Source: Oceanisphaera arctica (lineage in GTDB: Bacteria; Pseudomonadota; Gammaproteobacteria; Enterobacterales; Aeromonadaceae). From it: a stretch of 38,238 nt of DNA. Where the stretch lies: the NCBI RefSeq assembly GCF_002936955.1, contig NZ_MPZM01000027.1, forward strand, positions 1-38,238, in the 5' to 3' direction. The notes under the pieces are model-generated. The model ran no database searches. It worked only from the letters and a program-made list of their open reading frames with translations, and had not been told where the DNA came from. Shown one piece after another: positions 1 through 9,218 of the stretch; the first letter of the stretch is position 1, and every line of letters begins with the position of its first letter. The translations under genes and the position numbers were made by a program.

Positions 1-228
1 GATATGACCCATGCCGGCTTCGGCCGCCGGATCCAGCAGCGCATCGGATACCGGCTCGCCCGACACCGCCTGCAGGGTGAGCGGGGTAATAAACGACTTG
101 GCCGATTCGGTCATCACGACCCGTACCTCGGCATGGCGCTCTTTGAGTCGGCGTACCAGCTCGGCACTCTTATAGGCCGCAATGCCGCCGCTGAGGCCGA
201 TTAAAATGCGTTTTCCTGTTAATGGCAT
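1..228 (-). CDS. coaBC: Phosphopantothenoylcysteine decarboxylase/synthetase, N-terminal fragment
   Basis: Bifunctional coenzyme A enzyme (Dfp): it joins cysteine to 4'-phosphopantothenate and then decarboxylates the product to 4'-phosphopantetheine in the cytoplasm. Only the first 76 codons are present; the gene runs off the left edge of the window. The visible part is the start of the FMN-binding flavoprotein (CoaC) domain, with the typical opening [20 protein letters not shown] at residues 5-24 and a following [18 protein letters not shown] stretch. The ATG at 228 is the natural start because the conserved domain begins within five residues. The gene diverges from radC, the usual arrangement in gammaproteobacteria, and coaD further along this window acts next in the same pathway. 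The identification is secure; the rest of the protein cannot be judged. Confidence 0.93.
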   Translation of the reverse strand, partial: MPLTGKRILIGLSGGIAAYKSAELVRRLKERHAEVRVVMTESAKSFITPLTLQAVSGEPVSDALLDPAAEAGMGHI

Positions 229-260
229 GGCTCTATTCCACAGGCTGACAGAGCGGCAAG

Positions 261-269
261 ATTATCACA
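261..269 (-). promoter_or_regulatory. Possible extended -10 promoter for coaBC
   Basis: On the minus strand the sequence TGTGATAAT fits an extended -10 element (TGn followed by GATAAT) about 33 bases upstream of the coaBC start. No good -35 hexamer lies at the expected distance, which an extended -10 promoter may tolerate. This is a motif match only. Confidence 0.35.
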
Positions 270-350
270 AATGGCCGGCTTGTGCGGTGCGTGCAGGGGA
301 TTGGGCTAGGCTTGATTAACCGATTCCGGCCATGGCGACAAGGAGGGGGA

Positions 351-1025
351 ATGAGCATCAAGGACTGGCCAGAGGGAGAGCGCCCGCGGGAAAAACTGCT
401 GAGCCGGGGGCCGGGCAGCCTGTCGGACGCGGAGCTGCTGGCGATTTTTTTGCGTACCGGTGCCAAGGGCATGGATGCGGTGACGCTGGCCCACACCCTG
501 ATCCGCCAGTTTGGCAGCTTGCGTCAGTTGCTGCTGGCGGATCAACAGAGTTTTTGCGAAGGGCCGGGACTGGGTCAGGCCAAGTTTGTGCAGCTGCAGG
601 CTAGCCTGGAGCTGATGCGACGGTTTCTGGATGAAAAACTGGTGCGAGAGCATGCGCTGACCAGCCCGGAGTTGACCCGCCAGTTTCTGCAGGCCCGACT
701 GCGAGATCAGGAGCGGGAAGTCTTTGCCCTGCTGCTGCTCGATAACCAGCATAGAGTTATCGAGTATCAGGAGCTATTCTTCGGCACCCTGGACGCGGCG
801 GCGGTCTATCCGCGGGATATCGTCTCGCTGGTGCTGAAACGGAGTGCCGCCGCGGTGATTTTGGTGCATAATCATCCATCCGGCGTCGCCGAGCCCAGCC
901 GGGCCGATCGCATGATTACCGAACGTATTCAGGCCGCCCTGGGGTTGCTGGATATCCGCGTGCTGGATCATCTGGTAGTGGGTGATGGCGAAACCGTTTC
1001 TTTTGCCGAGCGTGGCTGGCTTTGA
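351..1025 (+). CDS. radC: RadC family JAB/MPN-domain protein
   Basis: Member of the RadC (DUF2466) family, 224 residues, the usual length. An N-terminal helix-hairpin-helix-like region (about residues 1-95) starts with [16 protein letters not shown]. The C-terminal JAB1/MPN metalloprotease-like domain carries an intact JAMM motif, HNHPSG from H173 with S177 and D186. The family was once tied to DNA repair, but that role is not established and the real substrate is unknown. The start at 351 is chosen over an in-frame ATG at 282 because it follows a strong ribosome binding site, AGGAGGGGG at 341-349, and matches family N-termini. It diverges from coaBC and precedes rpmB-rpmG, a conserved order in gammaproteobacteria. 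Confidence 0.95.
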   Translation: MSIKDWPEGERPREKLLSRGPGSLSDAELLAIFLRTGAKGMDAVTLAHTLIRQFGSLRQLLLADQQSFCEGPGLGQAKFVQLQASLELMRRFLDEKLVREHALTSPELTRQFLQARLRDQEREVFALLLLDNQHRVIEYQELFFGTLDAAAVYPRDIVSLVLKRSAAAVILVHNHPSGVAEPSRADRMITERIQAALGLLDIRVLDHLVVGDGETVSFAERGWL

Positions 1026-1047
1026 TGCCGCTCGTTTGGCTTTATTG

Positions 1048-1076
1048 TTGATCTCGAGCTCGGTATGCTGTATAAA
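1048..1076 (+). promoter_or_regulatory. Candidate sigma-70 promoter for rpmB-rpmG
   Basis: TTGATC (1048-1053) and TATAAA (1071-1076) are separated by 17 bases and lie about 80 bases upstream of rpmB. Spacing and hexamers fit a housekeeping promoter, and ribosomal protein genes need a strong start. Assigned by motif only. Confidence 0.5.
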
Positions 1077-1157
1077 TTGCCGCCTTATTTTGCCCCGATA
1101 GACGGCCAACGGGGTGATTAATTGCTCGAGCAAAAGTAAGTTTTGGAGAAGACTGAC

Positions 1158-1394
1158 ATGTCTAAAGTATGCCAAGTAACTGGTAAGCGGCCAGCTGTTG
1201 GTAACAACCGCTCTCACGCCAACAACGCTACCAAGCGTCGCTTCCTGCCCAACCTGCAAACTCATCGTTTCTGGGTTGAAAGCGAGAAGCGTTTTGTAAA
1301 ACTGCGTATCACCACCAAAGGTATGCGTATTATCGACAAAAAGGGTATCGACAGTGTCTTAGCTGACCTGCGCGCCCGTGGCGAAAAGGTTTAA
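1158..1394 (+). CDS. rpmB: 50S ribosomal protein L28
   Basis: Large-subunit ribosomal protein bL28, 78 residues, collinear with the E. coli protein from [11 protein letters not shown] at the N-terminus to [11 protein letters not shown] at the C-terminus. The lone cysteine near the start (C5) is as in enterobacterial L28; the protein is not the zinc-ribbon form. The start at 1158 is preferred over an in-frame ATG at 1143 because it gives the exact family N-terminus after a GGAGA ribosome binding site. It is co-transcribed with rpmG 11 bases downstream. Codon use is strongly biased, as expected for a highly expressed gene. Confidence 0.98.
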   Translation: MSKVCQVTGKRPAVGNNRSHANNATKRRFLPNLQTHRFWVESEKRFVKLRITTKGMRIIDKKGIDSVLADLRARGEKV

Positions 1395-1405
1395 GGAGAT
1401 AACCA

Positions 1406-1573
1406 ATGGCTAAAGGTATTCGCGAGAAGATCCGCCTGAACTCCAGCGCTGGTACTGGTCACTTCTACACCACTACCAAGAACAAGCGCAACATGCCTGA
1501 GAAAATGGAAATCAAAAAGTTTGATCCCGTTGTTCGTCAGCATGTGATCTACAAAGAAGGCAAAATCAAGTAA
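1406..1573 (+). CDS. rpmG: 50S ribosomal protein L33
   Basis: Large-subunit ribosomal protein bL33, 55 residues, the same length as in E. coli. The protein starts [18 protein letters not shown] and ends [10 protein letters not shown]. It contains no cysteine, so it is the zinc-independent type with no CxxC pairs. An AAGGAG ribosome binding site overlaps the end of rpmB, showing that the two genes form one transcript, closed by the terminator just downstream. No paralogous zinc-binding L33 is visible in this window. Confidence 0.98.
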   Translation: MAKGIREKIRLNSSAGTGHFYTTTKNKRNMPEKMEIKKFDPVVRQHVIYKEGKIK

Positions 1574-1587
1574 GATTTTGTGTTCTC

Positions 1588-1616
1588 AAAAAACCCGGCT
1601 TCGGCTGGGTTTTTTT
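1588..1616 (+). terminator. Rho-independent terminator of rpmB-rpmG
   Basis: A stem of AACCCGGC (1592-1599) pairs with GCTGGGTT (1604-1611), with one G-U pair, around a stable TTCG loop, followed by a run of T to 1616. The preceding A run extends the stem and may also serve the opposite strand. It lies 15 bases after the rpmG stop. Confidence 0.93.
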
Positions 1617-1666
1617 ATGCCCGGCATCTTGGATATACTGCCGCCGAGCCGATGAGGAGAGTATGA

Positions 1667-2488
1667 ATGCCAGAGTTACCGGAAGTAGAAGTCAGTCGAC
1701 AAGGGATCACCCCCTTTATGCTGGGCGAGACGGTGATGCGGGTGGTGGTACGTAACGCCAGCCTGCGCTGGCCTATACCGGCCGAGATCCAGGAGATGGT
1801 GGGGCTGACCATTATCGGCATTCGGCGCCGGGCCAAATATTTGTTGCTGGAGACCGACTGGGGCACCGCCATCCTGCATCTGGGAATGTCCGGCAATCTG
1901 CGGGTGCTGCCTCACGGCACCCCGGCGGGCAAGCACGATCATGTGGATATAGAGCTGGGCAACGGCAAGCTGCTGCGGCTCAACGATACGCGCCGTTTCG
2001 GCTGTTTGCTGTGGACTCGTGAGCCGGCGGAGCAGCATCCGCTGCTGGCCAGGCTGGGTCCGGAGCCGCTGACTGACGCCTTCGACGGTGACTATCTGTA
2101 CCAGCGCAGCCGCAAGCGGAGAACCGCCATCAAGCAGTTCATCATGGACAATCACGTCGTGGTAGGGGTCGGTAACATTTACGCCAACGAATCGCTGTTC
2201 ACCGCCGGACTTCATCCCCGGCGTGCGGCTGGCGAGGTTGACCATGCGTGTTATCTGCTGCTGGCGGCGGAGATCAAGAGCGTGTTGGCCCGGGCCATCG
2301 GCCAGGGTGGCACCACCCTCAAGGATTTTACCGGCAGTGACGGCAAGCCCGGTTACTTCGTGCAGGAACTGCAGGTGTATGGCAAGGCCGGCCAGCCTTG
2401 CACGAGTTGTGGCGCCGAGCTCAGAGAAATACGGATGGGCGGCCGCAGCACCGTGTTCTGCCCGCTGTGTCAGCCTGAAAATACGTGA
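1667..2488 (+). CDS. mutM: Formamidopyrimidine-DNA glycosylase (Fpg)
   Basis: Base-excision repair glycosylase/AP lyase that removes 8-oxoguanine and formamidopyrimidines; 273 residues. The mature catalytic N-terminus PELPEVE (P2, E3) is intact, as is the conserved lysine K57 in RRRAKYLL. The helix-two-turn-helix shows the NIYANESLF motif, and the C-terminal zinc finger has two CxxC pairs (CTSC and CPLC near residues 244-268). The start is fixed by the need for proline as residue 2. A TATACT box at 1634-1639 lies upstream without a good -35 partner. mutM next to coaD, tail to tail, is a common gammaproteobacterial arrangement. Confidence 0.98.
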   Translation: MPELPEVEVSRQGITPFMLGETVMRVVVRNASLRWPIPAEIQEMVGLTIIGIRRRAKYLLLETDWGTAILHLGMSGNLRVLPHGTPAGKHDHVDIELGNGKLLRLNDTRRFGCLLWTREPAEQHPLLARLGPEPLTDAFDGDYLYQRSRKRRTAIKQFIMDNHVVVGVGNIYANESLFTAGLHPRRAAGEVDHACYLLLAAEIKSVLARAIGQGGTTLKDFTGSDGKPGYFVQELQVYGKAGQPCTSCGAELREIRMGGRSTVFCPLCQPENT

Positions 2489-2506
2489 GGGGTGAGGAGT
2501 AAGGGC

Positions 2507-2659
2507 GGGCAAAGAACCTCTCCACCGACACGCTTCAGGCACATCCATGTGTCGCTCGGCAAATGCCATCTGACCGCCAGGGACGGCGGGAATGACGGAA
2601 TGGCAGGAGCATTTTCCGGCCCTGGCATTTGACGGCCGGTGGAGAGGATTCCTTTACCC
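2507..2659. repeat. Palindromic intergenic repeat, copy A (short form)
   Basis: About 153 bases filling the gap between the convergent genes mutM and coaD. The ends form an imperfect inverted repeat: GGGCAAAG...CTCTCCACCG on the left, and its near complement CGGTGGAGAGG...CCTTTACCC on the right. Inside, AAATGCC (2561-2567) can pair with GGCATTT (2624-2630), and CCGCC (2574-2578) with GGCGG (2585-2589). Its right half aligns closely with copies B and C elsewhere in the window, but it lacks their two other internal hairpins. The position suggests it could act as a bidirectional transcript end; no protein is encoded. Confidence 0.8.
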
Positions 2660-2676
2660 CCCCTTGTTGGAAGAGG

Positions 2677-3165
<489 letters not shown>

Positions 3166-3235
3166 TTATTAACAAAACGAAAGTCGGAAAGTTTAGGGTA
3201 GAATACCGCAGCATAACGGTGAGCGGGAGAGAGAG

Positions 3236-4261
3236 ATGAAACGGGTATTGGTGGTTCGTAACGACAAGATTGGCGACTTCATGCTGGCCTGGCCGGCGCT
3301 GGCCATGCTAAAGGCGTCTTCCGGTTGTGAAATTACCGCCCTGGTGCCGGGCTATACTCGTCAGCTGGCTGAACTGTGCCCTTCCATTGACCGGGTGATC
3401 GAAGACCCGGGAAAAGATGCGAAACCTGCCGCCCATCGGGATCTGCTGAAACAGCTTAAAGCCGGACACTTCGACGCCGTTATATGCCTGTTTTCCAATT
3501 TTCGCAACGCCAAACTCATGTGGCAGGCGGGCATTCGGCAGCGTTGGGCACCGGCCACCAAGCTGGCTCAGCTGCTGTATAACCACAGAGTGACCCAGCG
3601 CCGCTCCCAGTCTGCCAAGCCGGAATACGAATATAACCTGGATCTGGTGCGGGCTTTTCTGAGCCATAACGGCATGACCGCCATGGAGCCTACCACGCCC
3701 TATCTGCGTTTCGAGGGGAGTGAGCTGGCGACCTTCAGACTACAGCAGGCACAGCGGCTGGGCATCGATGCCGCCCGACCCTGGCTGCTGGTGCACGCCG
3801 GCAGCGGTGGCTCGGCCAATAACCTGTCTGCCGTTCAGTATGCGGATCTGATCCGTCGGTTAGGGGAGTCGTTTCCCGAGGCGCAGCCGGTGCTGACCGC
3901 CGGGCCGGGCGAGCAGGCACTGGCCCGACAGGTAGCAGACGTGGTGGGTGAAGGCGCCGTGGTGGCTCAGGATCTGCCGCTGCCGGACTTTTGTCGGCTA
4001 CTGGCCTGTGGTGACCTCTTTGTGGCGGGCAGCACGGGGCCGCTGCACATTGCCGCCGCCCTGGACGTGCCGACGGTGGGCTTTTTTCCGCTGCGTCGTT
4101 CGGCCACCCCGCTGCGCTGGCGTCCGCTCAACAGCGAGGGGCGCCATCTGGCCTTTCATCCCCCCGGCAATCCCGGTGAACAGGTAGAGGATATGAGCCA
4201 GGTGGACATGACAGCTGTAGCCGCCGCTGTTACGCCCTGGGCCCGCGAGTTTCTGTCTTAA
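3236..4261 (+). CDS. Glycosyltransferase family 9 protein (heptosyltransferase-like)
   Basis: GT-B fold sugar transferase of family 9, 341 residues, cytoplasmic face of the inner membrane. The N-terminus has the family pattern [17 protein letters not shown] with the conserved aspartate D14. The C-terminal half has [20 protein letters not shown], typical of the ADP-heptose binding domain. Family membership is clear. Whether it adds a third heptose or another sugar to the LPS core cannot be told from sequence, since opsX and waaF in this locus already cover heptose I and II. It diverges from coaD, and its 3' end overlaps the oppositely oriented waaE by 32 bases. Confidence 0.85.
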   Translation: MKRVLVVRNDKIGDFMLAWPALAMLKASSGCEITALVPGYTRQLAELCPSIDRVIEDPGKDAKPAAHRDLLKQLKAGHFDAVICLFSNFRNAKLMWQAGIRQRWAPATKLAQLLYNHRVTQRRSQSAKPEYEYNLDLVRAFLSHNGMTAMEPTTPYLRFEGSELATFRLQQAQRLGIDAARPWLLVHAGSGGSANNLSAVQYADLIRRLGESFPEAQPVLTAGPGEQALARQVADVVGEGAVVAQDLPLPDFCRLLACGDLFVAGSTGPLHIAAALDVPTVGFFPLRRSATPLRWRPLNSEGRHLAFHPPGNPGEQVEDMSQVDMTAVAAAVTPWAREFLS

Positions 4262-5009
4262 TCCACAGATCGGCATATTTGACGAAGGTAGAGTGAGCAG
4301 AGAGCAGGCTGAGCAGCAGGCCCTGCCTGCCATCGAGAAAGCCGGCCTTGAGCAGATACATCTTCATGAAGCAGCCCACGCCGTGCAGCAGGCCCTGGCA
4401 CAGAGAGCCTTTTTTACCTCTTTGCTGGCGTTGTTCGGCCCAAGCGGCGGCATAGCCGGCAGACTTCACTAAATAATGCTCTAAATCACGATAGGTATAG
4501 TGCAGCAAGTCGCCTTTGAGCTTTTTGGTTTTAATGCCTTTTTTCAGTGTGACCTTTTCGTGCACCAAGGCGTCGTTATAGCCGGTGAGTGCCTTGGGAT
4601 AGAGCCGCAGCACCCGGTCCGGGTACCAGCCGCAATGGCGTATAAAGCGGCCAAACACCCAGGATAGCCGTGCCACCGAGTACACCGTATTGGTGGTTGG
4701 CTTGGCCAGAATGGCTTCTATGCTGGTTTTAAGTTCGGGGGTGACGCGTTCGTCGGCATCTACCCACAGTATCCAGTCTGACTGCACATGGGCTTGGGCA
4801 ATTTGTCGCTGTTTACCAAAGCCGGGCCAGTGGTCATTAACAAAAAAGCGAGCCCCGGCGGCTTCTGCCACCTCGCGGGTGGTATCGGTACTGCCCGAGT
4901 CCAGCACGACGATTTCGTCTACCCAGTCCAGAGTAGCCAGGCAATCGGCCAGGTTTTCCGCTTCATTTTTAACGATCAGCACGGCGGCCAGGGTGGGACG
5001 TGAACTCAT
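4230..5009 (-). CDS. waaE: LPS core glycosyltransferase, family 2 (WaaE/KdtX type)
   Basis: Inverting GT-A glycosyltransferase, 259 residues. The start [19 protein letters not shown] and the acidic ILWVDADER motif (metal and nucleotide-sugar binding DxD) are typical of WaaE/KdtX, which in Klebsiella, Serratia and Aeromonas adds a beta-linked glucose to heptose I of the inner core. The C-terminal segment with [12 protein letters not shown] fits membrane association. It follows opsX with a 4-base ATGA overlap, so the two are translationally coupled, and it overlaps the convergent family 9 gene at its 3' end. The family is certain; the exact sugar and linkage are inferred from relatives. Confidence 0.85.
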   Translation of the reverse strand: MSSRPTLAAVLIVKNEAENLADCLATLDWVDEIVVLDSGSTDTTREVAEAAGARFFVNDHWPGFGKQRQIAQAHVQSDWILWVDADERVTPELKTSIEAILAKPTTNTVYSVARLSWVFGRFIRHCGWYPDRVLRLYPKALTGYNDALVHEKVTLKKGIKTKKLKGDLLHYTYRDLEHYLVKSAGYAAAWAEQRQQRGKKGSLCQGLLHGVGCFMKMYLLKAGFLDGRQGLLLSLLSAHSTFVKYADLWIKTETRGPRA

Positions 5010-6067
5010 GAGGGTTCCTGCAACAGGTTGAAATCGTGGATGATGCGGTCGAATTGGGTCTCGACCATAGCCGTGCTGATCCGCTGCATGGCGGTGGGAT
5101 CCTTGACCCGGGTACGCCAGGGTACTTGTTCGGCGGTTTTTCCGGTTTCGGCCAGCAGGGCCTCGTCATAGACGCTGACTACATAGTCGCGGCAGCGATA
5201 AGGGCCGGTACGTTGTGGATTATGATGGGCATAAAGGCCCAGCACCGGTGTGTTCACCAAGGTCGCCATGTGCGTCGGGCCCGTATCCGGCGCCGCCACC
5301 AGGCGGGCGACCTTGATCAGCGCCAACAGCTGCGGCAGGCTGGTCTGGCCCACCAGGTTTTCGGCGATGTTATCCGTCAATTTACAGATTTTTGCCGCCA
5401 GATCGCGCTCTTGTTGCGCCGGACTTCCGATAAGCATCACTTGCATGCCCTTGTTGTGAGCATGATCGGCAAGGGCGGCGTAGCCTTCGGCGGTCCAGTT
5501 TTTATAGGCCTTGCTGGCGGCAGGGCAGATCAGCAGCAGTGGCTGTCGTTCGGCATAGGTTACCGCCCATTGTTCCGCCTCGGCGGGAATCGGCAGGTCC
5601 CAGCCTGGTGTGAGATCGGTCAGCCCCAACGCCTGCCCAAAGCCCATGAAGCCTTCCACTACATGCTCGCCGGTGGCGGCCACCTTGTGATTGGTGAACA
5701 GCCACTGGCCGTCTTTGGCGCGTTCCCGCTCAAACCCCAGCTTGTACCGGGCTCGGATGCCTAAGCTGGCGAGACTGGCGCGCAGGGCGGCCTGCATATG
5801 CAGCAGTACATCGAACTTGCGACCGCGCAGTTGTGTCCAGAGATCAAGATAGGCGCGGATACCAGCGCCTTTGTCGAACACGATAATCTCGACATCTGGC
5901 AGCAACTGCAGCAATTGAGCTTCTATTTTGCCGGTGATCCAGGTAATACGGGTCTGGGGCCATTGACGCTGTATGGCCTGTACCAGGGCGATGGCATGAC
6001 AGCAGTCGCCGATAGCGGACAAGCGCAGTAAACAGAGGGTAGCGGGGGCCGAGCCGAGCAATGCCAT
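5006..6067 (-). CDS. opsX: LPS heptosyltransferase I, OpsX type (family 9)
   Basis: Family 9 GT-B transferase of 353 residues. The N-terminus has [20 protein letters not shown] with the catalytic-type aspartate after IG. The C-terminal half has [20 protein letters not shown], the family's donor-binding segment. It most resembles the OpsX type of heptosyltransferase I, which in Haemophilus influenzae acts on phosphorylated Kdo and lies next to the Kdo kinase gene. Here too kdkA is the immediate divergent neighbour, which supports the assignment. A good promoter lies between them (6097-6125). The downstream waaE start overlaps its stop. WaaC or another heptosyltransferase is the alternative name. 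Confidence 0.78.
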   Translation of the reverse strand: MALLGSAPATLCLLRLSAIGDCCHAIALVQAIQRQWPQTRITWITGKIEAQLLQLLPDVEIIVFDKGAGIRAYLDLWTQLRGRKFDVLLHMQAALRASLASLGIRARYKLGFERERAKDGQWLFTNHKVAATGEHVVEGFMGFGQALGLTDLTPGWDLPIPAEAEQWAVTYAERQPLLLICPAASKAYKNWTAEGYAALADHAHNKGMQVMLIGSPAQQERDLAAKICKLTDNIAENLVGQTSLPQLLALIKVARLVAAPDTGPTHMATLVNTPVLGLYAHHNPQRTGPYRCRDYVVSVYDEALLAETGKTAEQVPWRTRVKDPTAMQRISTAMVETQFDRIIHDFNLLQEPS

Positions 6068-6096
6068 AAATGAAGTCTCCGGGATCTGAGTCCGGC

Positions 6097-6125
6097 ATTA
6101 TGCAAAGGCTGGCGAGCCATGTAAA
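6097..6125 (-). promoter_or_regulatory. Sigma-70 promoter for opsX-waaE
   Basis: On the minus strand TTTACA (6125-6120) and CATAAT (6102-6097) are spaced by exactly 17 bases, each matching five of six consensus positions. The -10 lies about 30 bases upstream of the opsX start. A TAAAAT on the plus strand (6122-6127) could serve kdkA but lacks a -35 box. Confidence 0.65.
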
Positions 6126-6152
6126 ATCTGTGTTTTCGTTGGGGGGACGGTA

Positions 6153-6860
6153 ATGGAACGGATAGAGCACGGCTCGGAGATTATCTGGTATGACCCGGAA
6201 TGTTTCGGCGCATTTCAGCGGGACTTCTTTGAAATTGATTACTGGCGTGAACAGAACGCCATTCGCGGCAAGGCGGTGGGACGCAACACCACCTGGTTTG
6301 TGGAAGACGAGATTTGCCACAAGGTGCTGCGCCATTACTACCGGGGCGGCATGATAGGCCGGGTGATGGAAGACACCTTTCTGCACGTGGCCGAGTCCAA
6401 GAGCCGGGCCATGGCCGAGTTTACCGTGCTCACCAAACTCTATCGCCGCGGTTTGCCGGTTCCCCGGCCCTGCGCCGCACGTATGGTGCGATCCAACCTG
6501 GTGTACCGTGCCGACATTATCCTTAGCCGTATCGAGAATTCCCGCGATTTGGTGGCTATTTTACAGGAAAGGGCGCTGAACAAGAGCGAGTGGCAGAACA
6601 TTGGCAAGACCATTCGTCAGTTTCATGATGCCGGCCTCTATCATGCGGATCTGAACAGCCACAATATTCTGCTCGACGACAGCGGCAAGAGCTGGCTGAT
6701 TGACTTCGACAAGTGTCACCTCCGCCAGCCCGGCAGCTGGACCCGGGAAAACATGGACCGGCTGCTGCGATCTTTCCGTAAGGAGCTAGGGCTGCATCCC
6801 GGCTTCCAATGGAAAGAAGCAGACTGGAAAGCCCTGTTAAGCGGCTACAAAGCCAGCTGA
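6153..6860 (+). CDS. kdkA: 3-deoxy-D-manno-octulosonic acid (Kdo) kinase
   Basis: ATP-dependent kinase that phosphorylates the Kdo residue linked to lipid A; 235 residues, the usual length. It has a protein kinase-like fold: a catalytic loop YHADLNSHNILL with D166 and N171, and the metal-binding IDFDK with D184. The N-terminal segment contains GRNTTWFVEDE and RHYYRGGMIGR, highly conserved in KdkA. The kinase occurs in species whose core carries one phosphorylated Kdo (Haemophilus, Vibrio, Aeromonas). It diverges from opsX and its last 16 bases overlap the convergent waaA. Confidence 0.95.
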   Translation: MERIEHGSEIIWYDPECFGAFQRDFFEIDYWREQNAIRGKAVGRNTTWFVEDEICHKVLRHYYRGGMIGRVMEDTFLHVAESKSRAMAEFTVLTKLYRRGLPVPRPCAARMVRSNLVYRADIILSRIENSRDLVAILQERALNKSEWQNIGKTIRQFHDAGLYHADLNSHNILLDDSGKSWLIDFDKCHLRQPGSWTRENMDRLLRSFRKELGLHPGFQWKEADWKALLSGYKAS

Positions 6861-8107
6861 GCCTTGATGGCGGAGAGCGTGCGGAGCAAGGCTCCCTGAT
6901 TGGCTCTGACGACGTTCAGAGCTTGTGCCCCCATCTGTGCACCCTGCGCGGGTGAGTCCAGCAATGCAGCGAGCTGTTGTGCCAGTTCGTTATCGTTAGT
7001 GACCACCCGGGCACCACCGGCGTCGACGAGCTGATGGGTGATGTCGCTGAAGTTGAAAAATGAAGGGCCTGTGAGTACGGGCTTGCCCAGGGCGGCTGGC
7101 TCCAGCAGGTTGTGGCCGCCCCGTTCGATCAGGCTGCCACCGATAAAGGCGACGTCGGCCGCCGCCAGCATGACGGGGAGTTCGCCCATGGTGTCACCCA
7201 GATAGACCTGGGTGGGAGCAGCAGACGCAGGCAGGGTACGGCGGCTCAGGGTAAAGCCCTGCCGCGTAACCAGTTCTGCGACCTGGACGAAGCGTTGAGG
7301 GTGGCGGGGTACCAGCATCAGAAGAGCCTGTGGCAGGCGTTGCAGCAGTTCCCGGTGGGCGGTGAGCAGCTGTTCGTCTTCGCCTTCATGGGTAGAAGCG
7401 GCAATCCATACCGGGCGTCGTGTTCCCAGCTGTTCCCGCAGCGCTTGTCCCTGTCGACGAACTTCGTCGTCGTAGTCGATATCGAACTTGATGGATCCCG
7501 TCACGCTCAGCTTTTCATGGCAGAGCCCCAAGTCTGCAAAGCGATCGGCATCATCCCGATGCTGGCAGGCTATATAGCTGATATTCGCCGATAAAAGCCG
7601 GAATATGCCATGAAACTGTTTATATTTATCGGCAGAACGGGCCGATAACCGGGCATTGAGTACCATCACCGGCAGCTGTTTTCGACCGCAGGCTGTGAGC
7701 CAGTTGGGCCAGAGTTCGGTTTCCATAATCAGCAAAGCCCGTGGACGAACCCTACGTAAAAACAACGATATAGCCCAGGGGAAGTCCAGCGGGGCATAGC
7801 GATGTTCTATCAGGTCGCCCAGCTTTTCTGCCTGATCGGCGCCGGTGCGGGTGGTGGTGGTGACCAGAATCGGCAATTCCGGGTGTTCCGCCTTGATGGC
7901 CTTGATCAGTGGCGTGGCGGCAACCATTTCCCCGACGCTGACCGCATGCAGCCAAACCGGATTCTCTTGTCTGGACGTCGGTACCAGCCCCAAGTGTTCT
8001 GGCCAGCGACGACCAAAGCCCGGCTTGCCTTGTTTGGGCCAGTACAGCAGCCCCAGCAGCAGGGGGCTGAATAGATGGATGAGCAGGTTGTAGATAAAGC
8101 GATACAT
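6845..8107 (-). CDS. waaA: 3-deoxy-D-manno-octulosonic acid transferase (Kdo transferase)
   Basis: Transfers Kdo from CMP-Kdo to lipid IVA at the inner membrane; 420 residues, family GT30. The N-terminus is a membrane anchor (about residues 1-20), followed by RRWPEHLGL. Then come AVSVGEMVAATPLI with the catalytic glutamate, METELWPNWL, and GGSLIERGGHNLLEPAALGKP near the C-terminus. The start at 8107 matches the E. coli N-terminus; ATG at 8110 is equally possible and no strong ribosome binding site decides. Last gene of the hldD operon, starting a few bases after waaF. Since kdkA is present, it is probably monofunctional (adds one Kdo); that is inference. Confidence 0.96.
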   Translation of the reverse strand: MYRFIYNLLIHLFSPLLLGLLYWPKQGKPGFGRRWPEHLGLVPTSRQENPVWLHAVSVGEMVAATPLIKAIKAEHPELPILVTTTTRTGADQAEKLGDLIEHRYAPLDFPWAISLFLRRVRPRALLIMETELWPNWLTACGRKQLPVMVLNARLSARSADKYKQFHGIFRLLSANISYIACQHRDDADRFADLGLCHEKLSVTGSIKFDIDYDDEVRRQGQALREQLGTRRPVWIAASTHEGEDEQLLTAHRELLQRLPQALLMLVPRHPQRFVQVAELVTRQGFTLSRRTLPASAAPTQVYLGDTMGELPVMLAAADVAFIGGSLIERGGHNLLEPAALGKPVLTGPSFFNFSDITHQLVDAGGARVVTNDNELAQQLAALLDSPAQGAQMGAQALNVVRANQGALLRTLSAIKAQLAL

Positions 8108-8114
8108 CATGGGG

Positions 8115-9170
8115 TTACCGATGGCCGACGGCGATATGATCCGAGGTCGCCAGTTGCTGAATGGCGGCAAGTACTTTCCCTGCAGGCAGCTCTCTCAGGC
8201 ACTTCAGATGACCGAGCGGACACTCACGTTTGAAGCAGGGCCGGCATTCGATGTCGGTATGCACTATGGCGACCCTTTCTGCCAGTGGCGGCGTGTATTT
8301 GGGCGAGGTCGAGCCGTAGATGCCGACCAGAGGACGTTGCAAGGCGGCGGCGATATGCATCAGGCCGGAATCGTTGGAAATCACCACAGAGCTTAGTGCC
8401 ATCAGATCGATGGCCTGATGCAGCGAGGTTTTTCCCGCCAGAATATGGCATTTTCCCTGCAAACTATGTGGTAAATGATGCTTTATGGTTTCGGCGACCG
8501 GAATATCCTTGGCCGAGCCGAAAATCCATACCTGCTTCCCCTGTTCAATCTGATGTCGGGCTACCTCGGCGTAGTGTTGCTCCGGCCAGCGCTTGGAAGG
8601 GCCGAACTCCGCCCCTGGGCACAGGCTGACTATGGGGCTCTCGGTATTGAGGCTCAGCTCGTTCAAGGCGTTTTGCTGGTTTGCGGTATCCACTTTCAGG
8701 GTAGGCCAGGGCAGGGCAGGAATGCAGTGATTATTCTGCATGTCCGCCCTGGGGTGGGCGAGCGCGACATAACGTTCGACCATTAGCGGGAAGTCGGTCT
8801 TGTTGCTGCGCAGATCGTTCAGCAGGCCGTAGCGGGACTCGCCTTTCCAGCCGGTGCGCTTCTTGATGCCGGCGAACAGCGGGATCAGGGCCGATTTCAT
8901 CGAGTTGGGCTGTACTATGGCCCAGTCATAGCCTTCGGTGGCCAGCTGCCGGCCGAGGCGGAAGCGTTGGGTCAGCTTGAAATCACCGTGGCCCAGAGGC
9001 ATCACTATGGCCTTGTCGACCTCGGGCATTCGCTCCAGCAGGGCACAGCACCAGGCCGGCGCCATCACATGCAGCTCTGCACCCGGATGCTGCTGCTTCA
9101 GGGTGATATACAGACTTTGGGACATCACCATGTCCCCGACCCAGGAAGGGCCTATGACCAGAATTTTCAT
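8115..9170 (-). CDS. waaF: LPS heptosyltransferase II
   Basis: Adds the second L-glycero-D-manno-heptose of the inner core from ADP-heptose; family GT9, 351 residues. It opens with MKILVIGPSWVGDMVMSQSL, the WaaF form of the family motif. It has the WaaF-specific VQPNSMKSALIPLFAGIKKR, the C-terminal SNDSGLMHIAAAL donor-binding segment, and the cysteine-rich CRPCFKRECPLGHLKCL near the end. These identify it as WaaF, distinct from OpsX in the same window. It sits between the AT-rich GT4 gene (48-base gap) and waaA in the leftward operon. Confidence 0.95.
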   Translation of the reverse strand: MKILVIGPSWVGDMVMSQSLYITLKQQHPGAELHVMAPAWCCALLERMPEVDKAIVMPLGHGDFKLTQRFRLGRQLATEGYDWAIVQPNSMKSALIPLFAGIKKRTGWKGESRYGLLNDLRSNKTDFPLMVERYVALAHPRADMQNNHCIPALPWPTLKVDTANQQNALNELSLNTESPIVSLCPGAEFGPSKRWPEQHYAEVARHQIEQGKQVWIFGSAKDIPVAETIKHHLPHSLQGKCHILAGKTSLHQAIDLMALSSVVISNDSGLMHIAAALQRPLVGIYGSTSPKYTPPLAERVAIVHTDIECRPCFKRECPLGHLKCLRELPAGKVLAAIQQLATSDHIAVGHR

Positions 9171-9218
9171 GGAGCACCTACATTGTGTAACACGGATAAT
9201 GAGGCCGACGCGATATTA

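Noticed and set aside
1676-2569. Minus-strand open frame of 297 residues opposite mutM
   Set aside because: Covers mutM in antisense and has no protein-like motifs.
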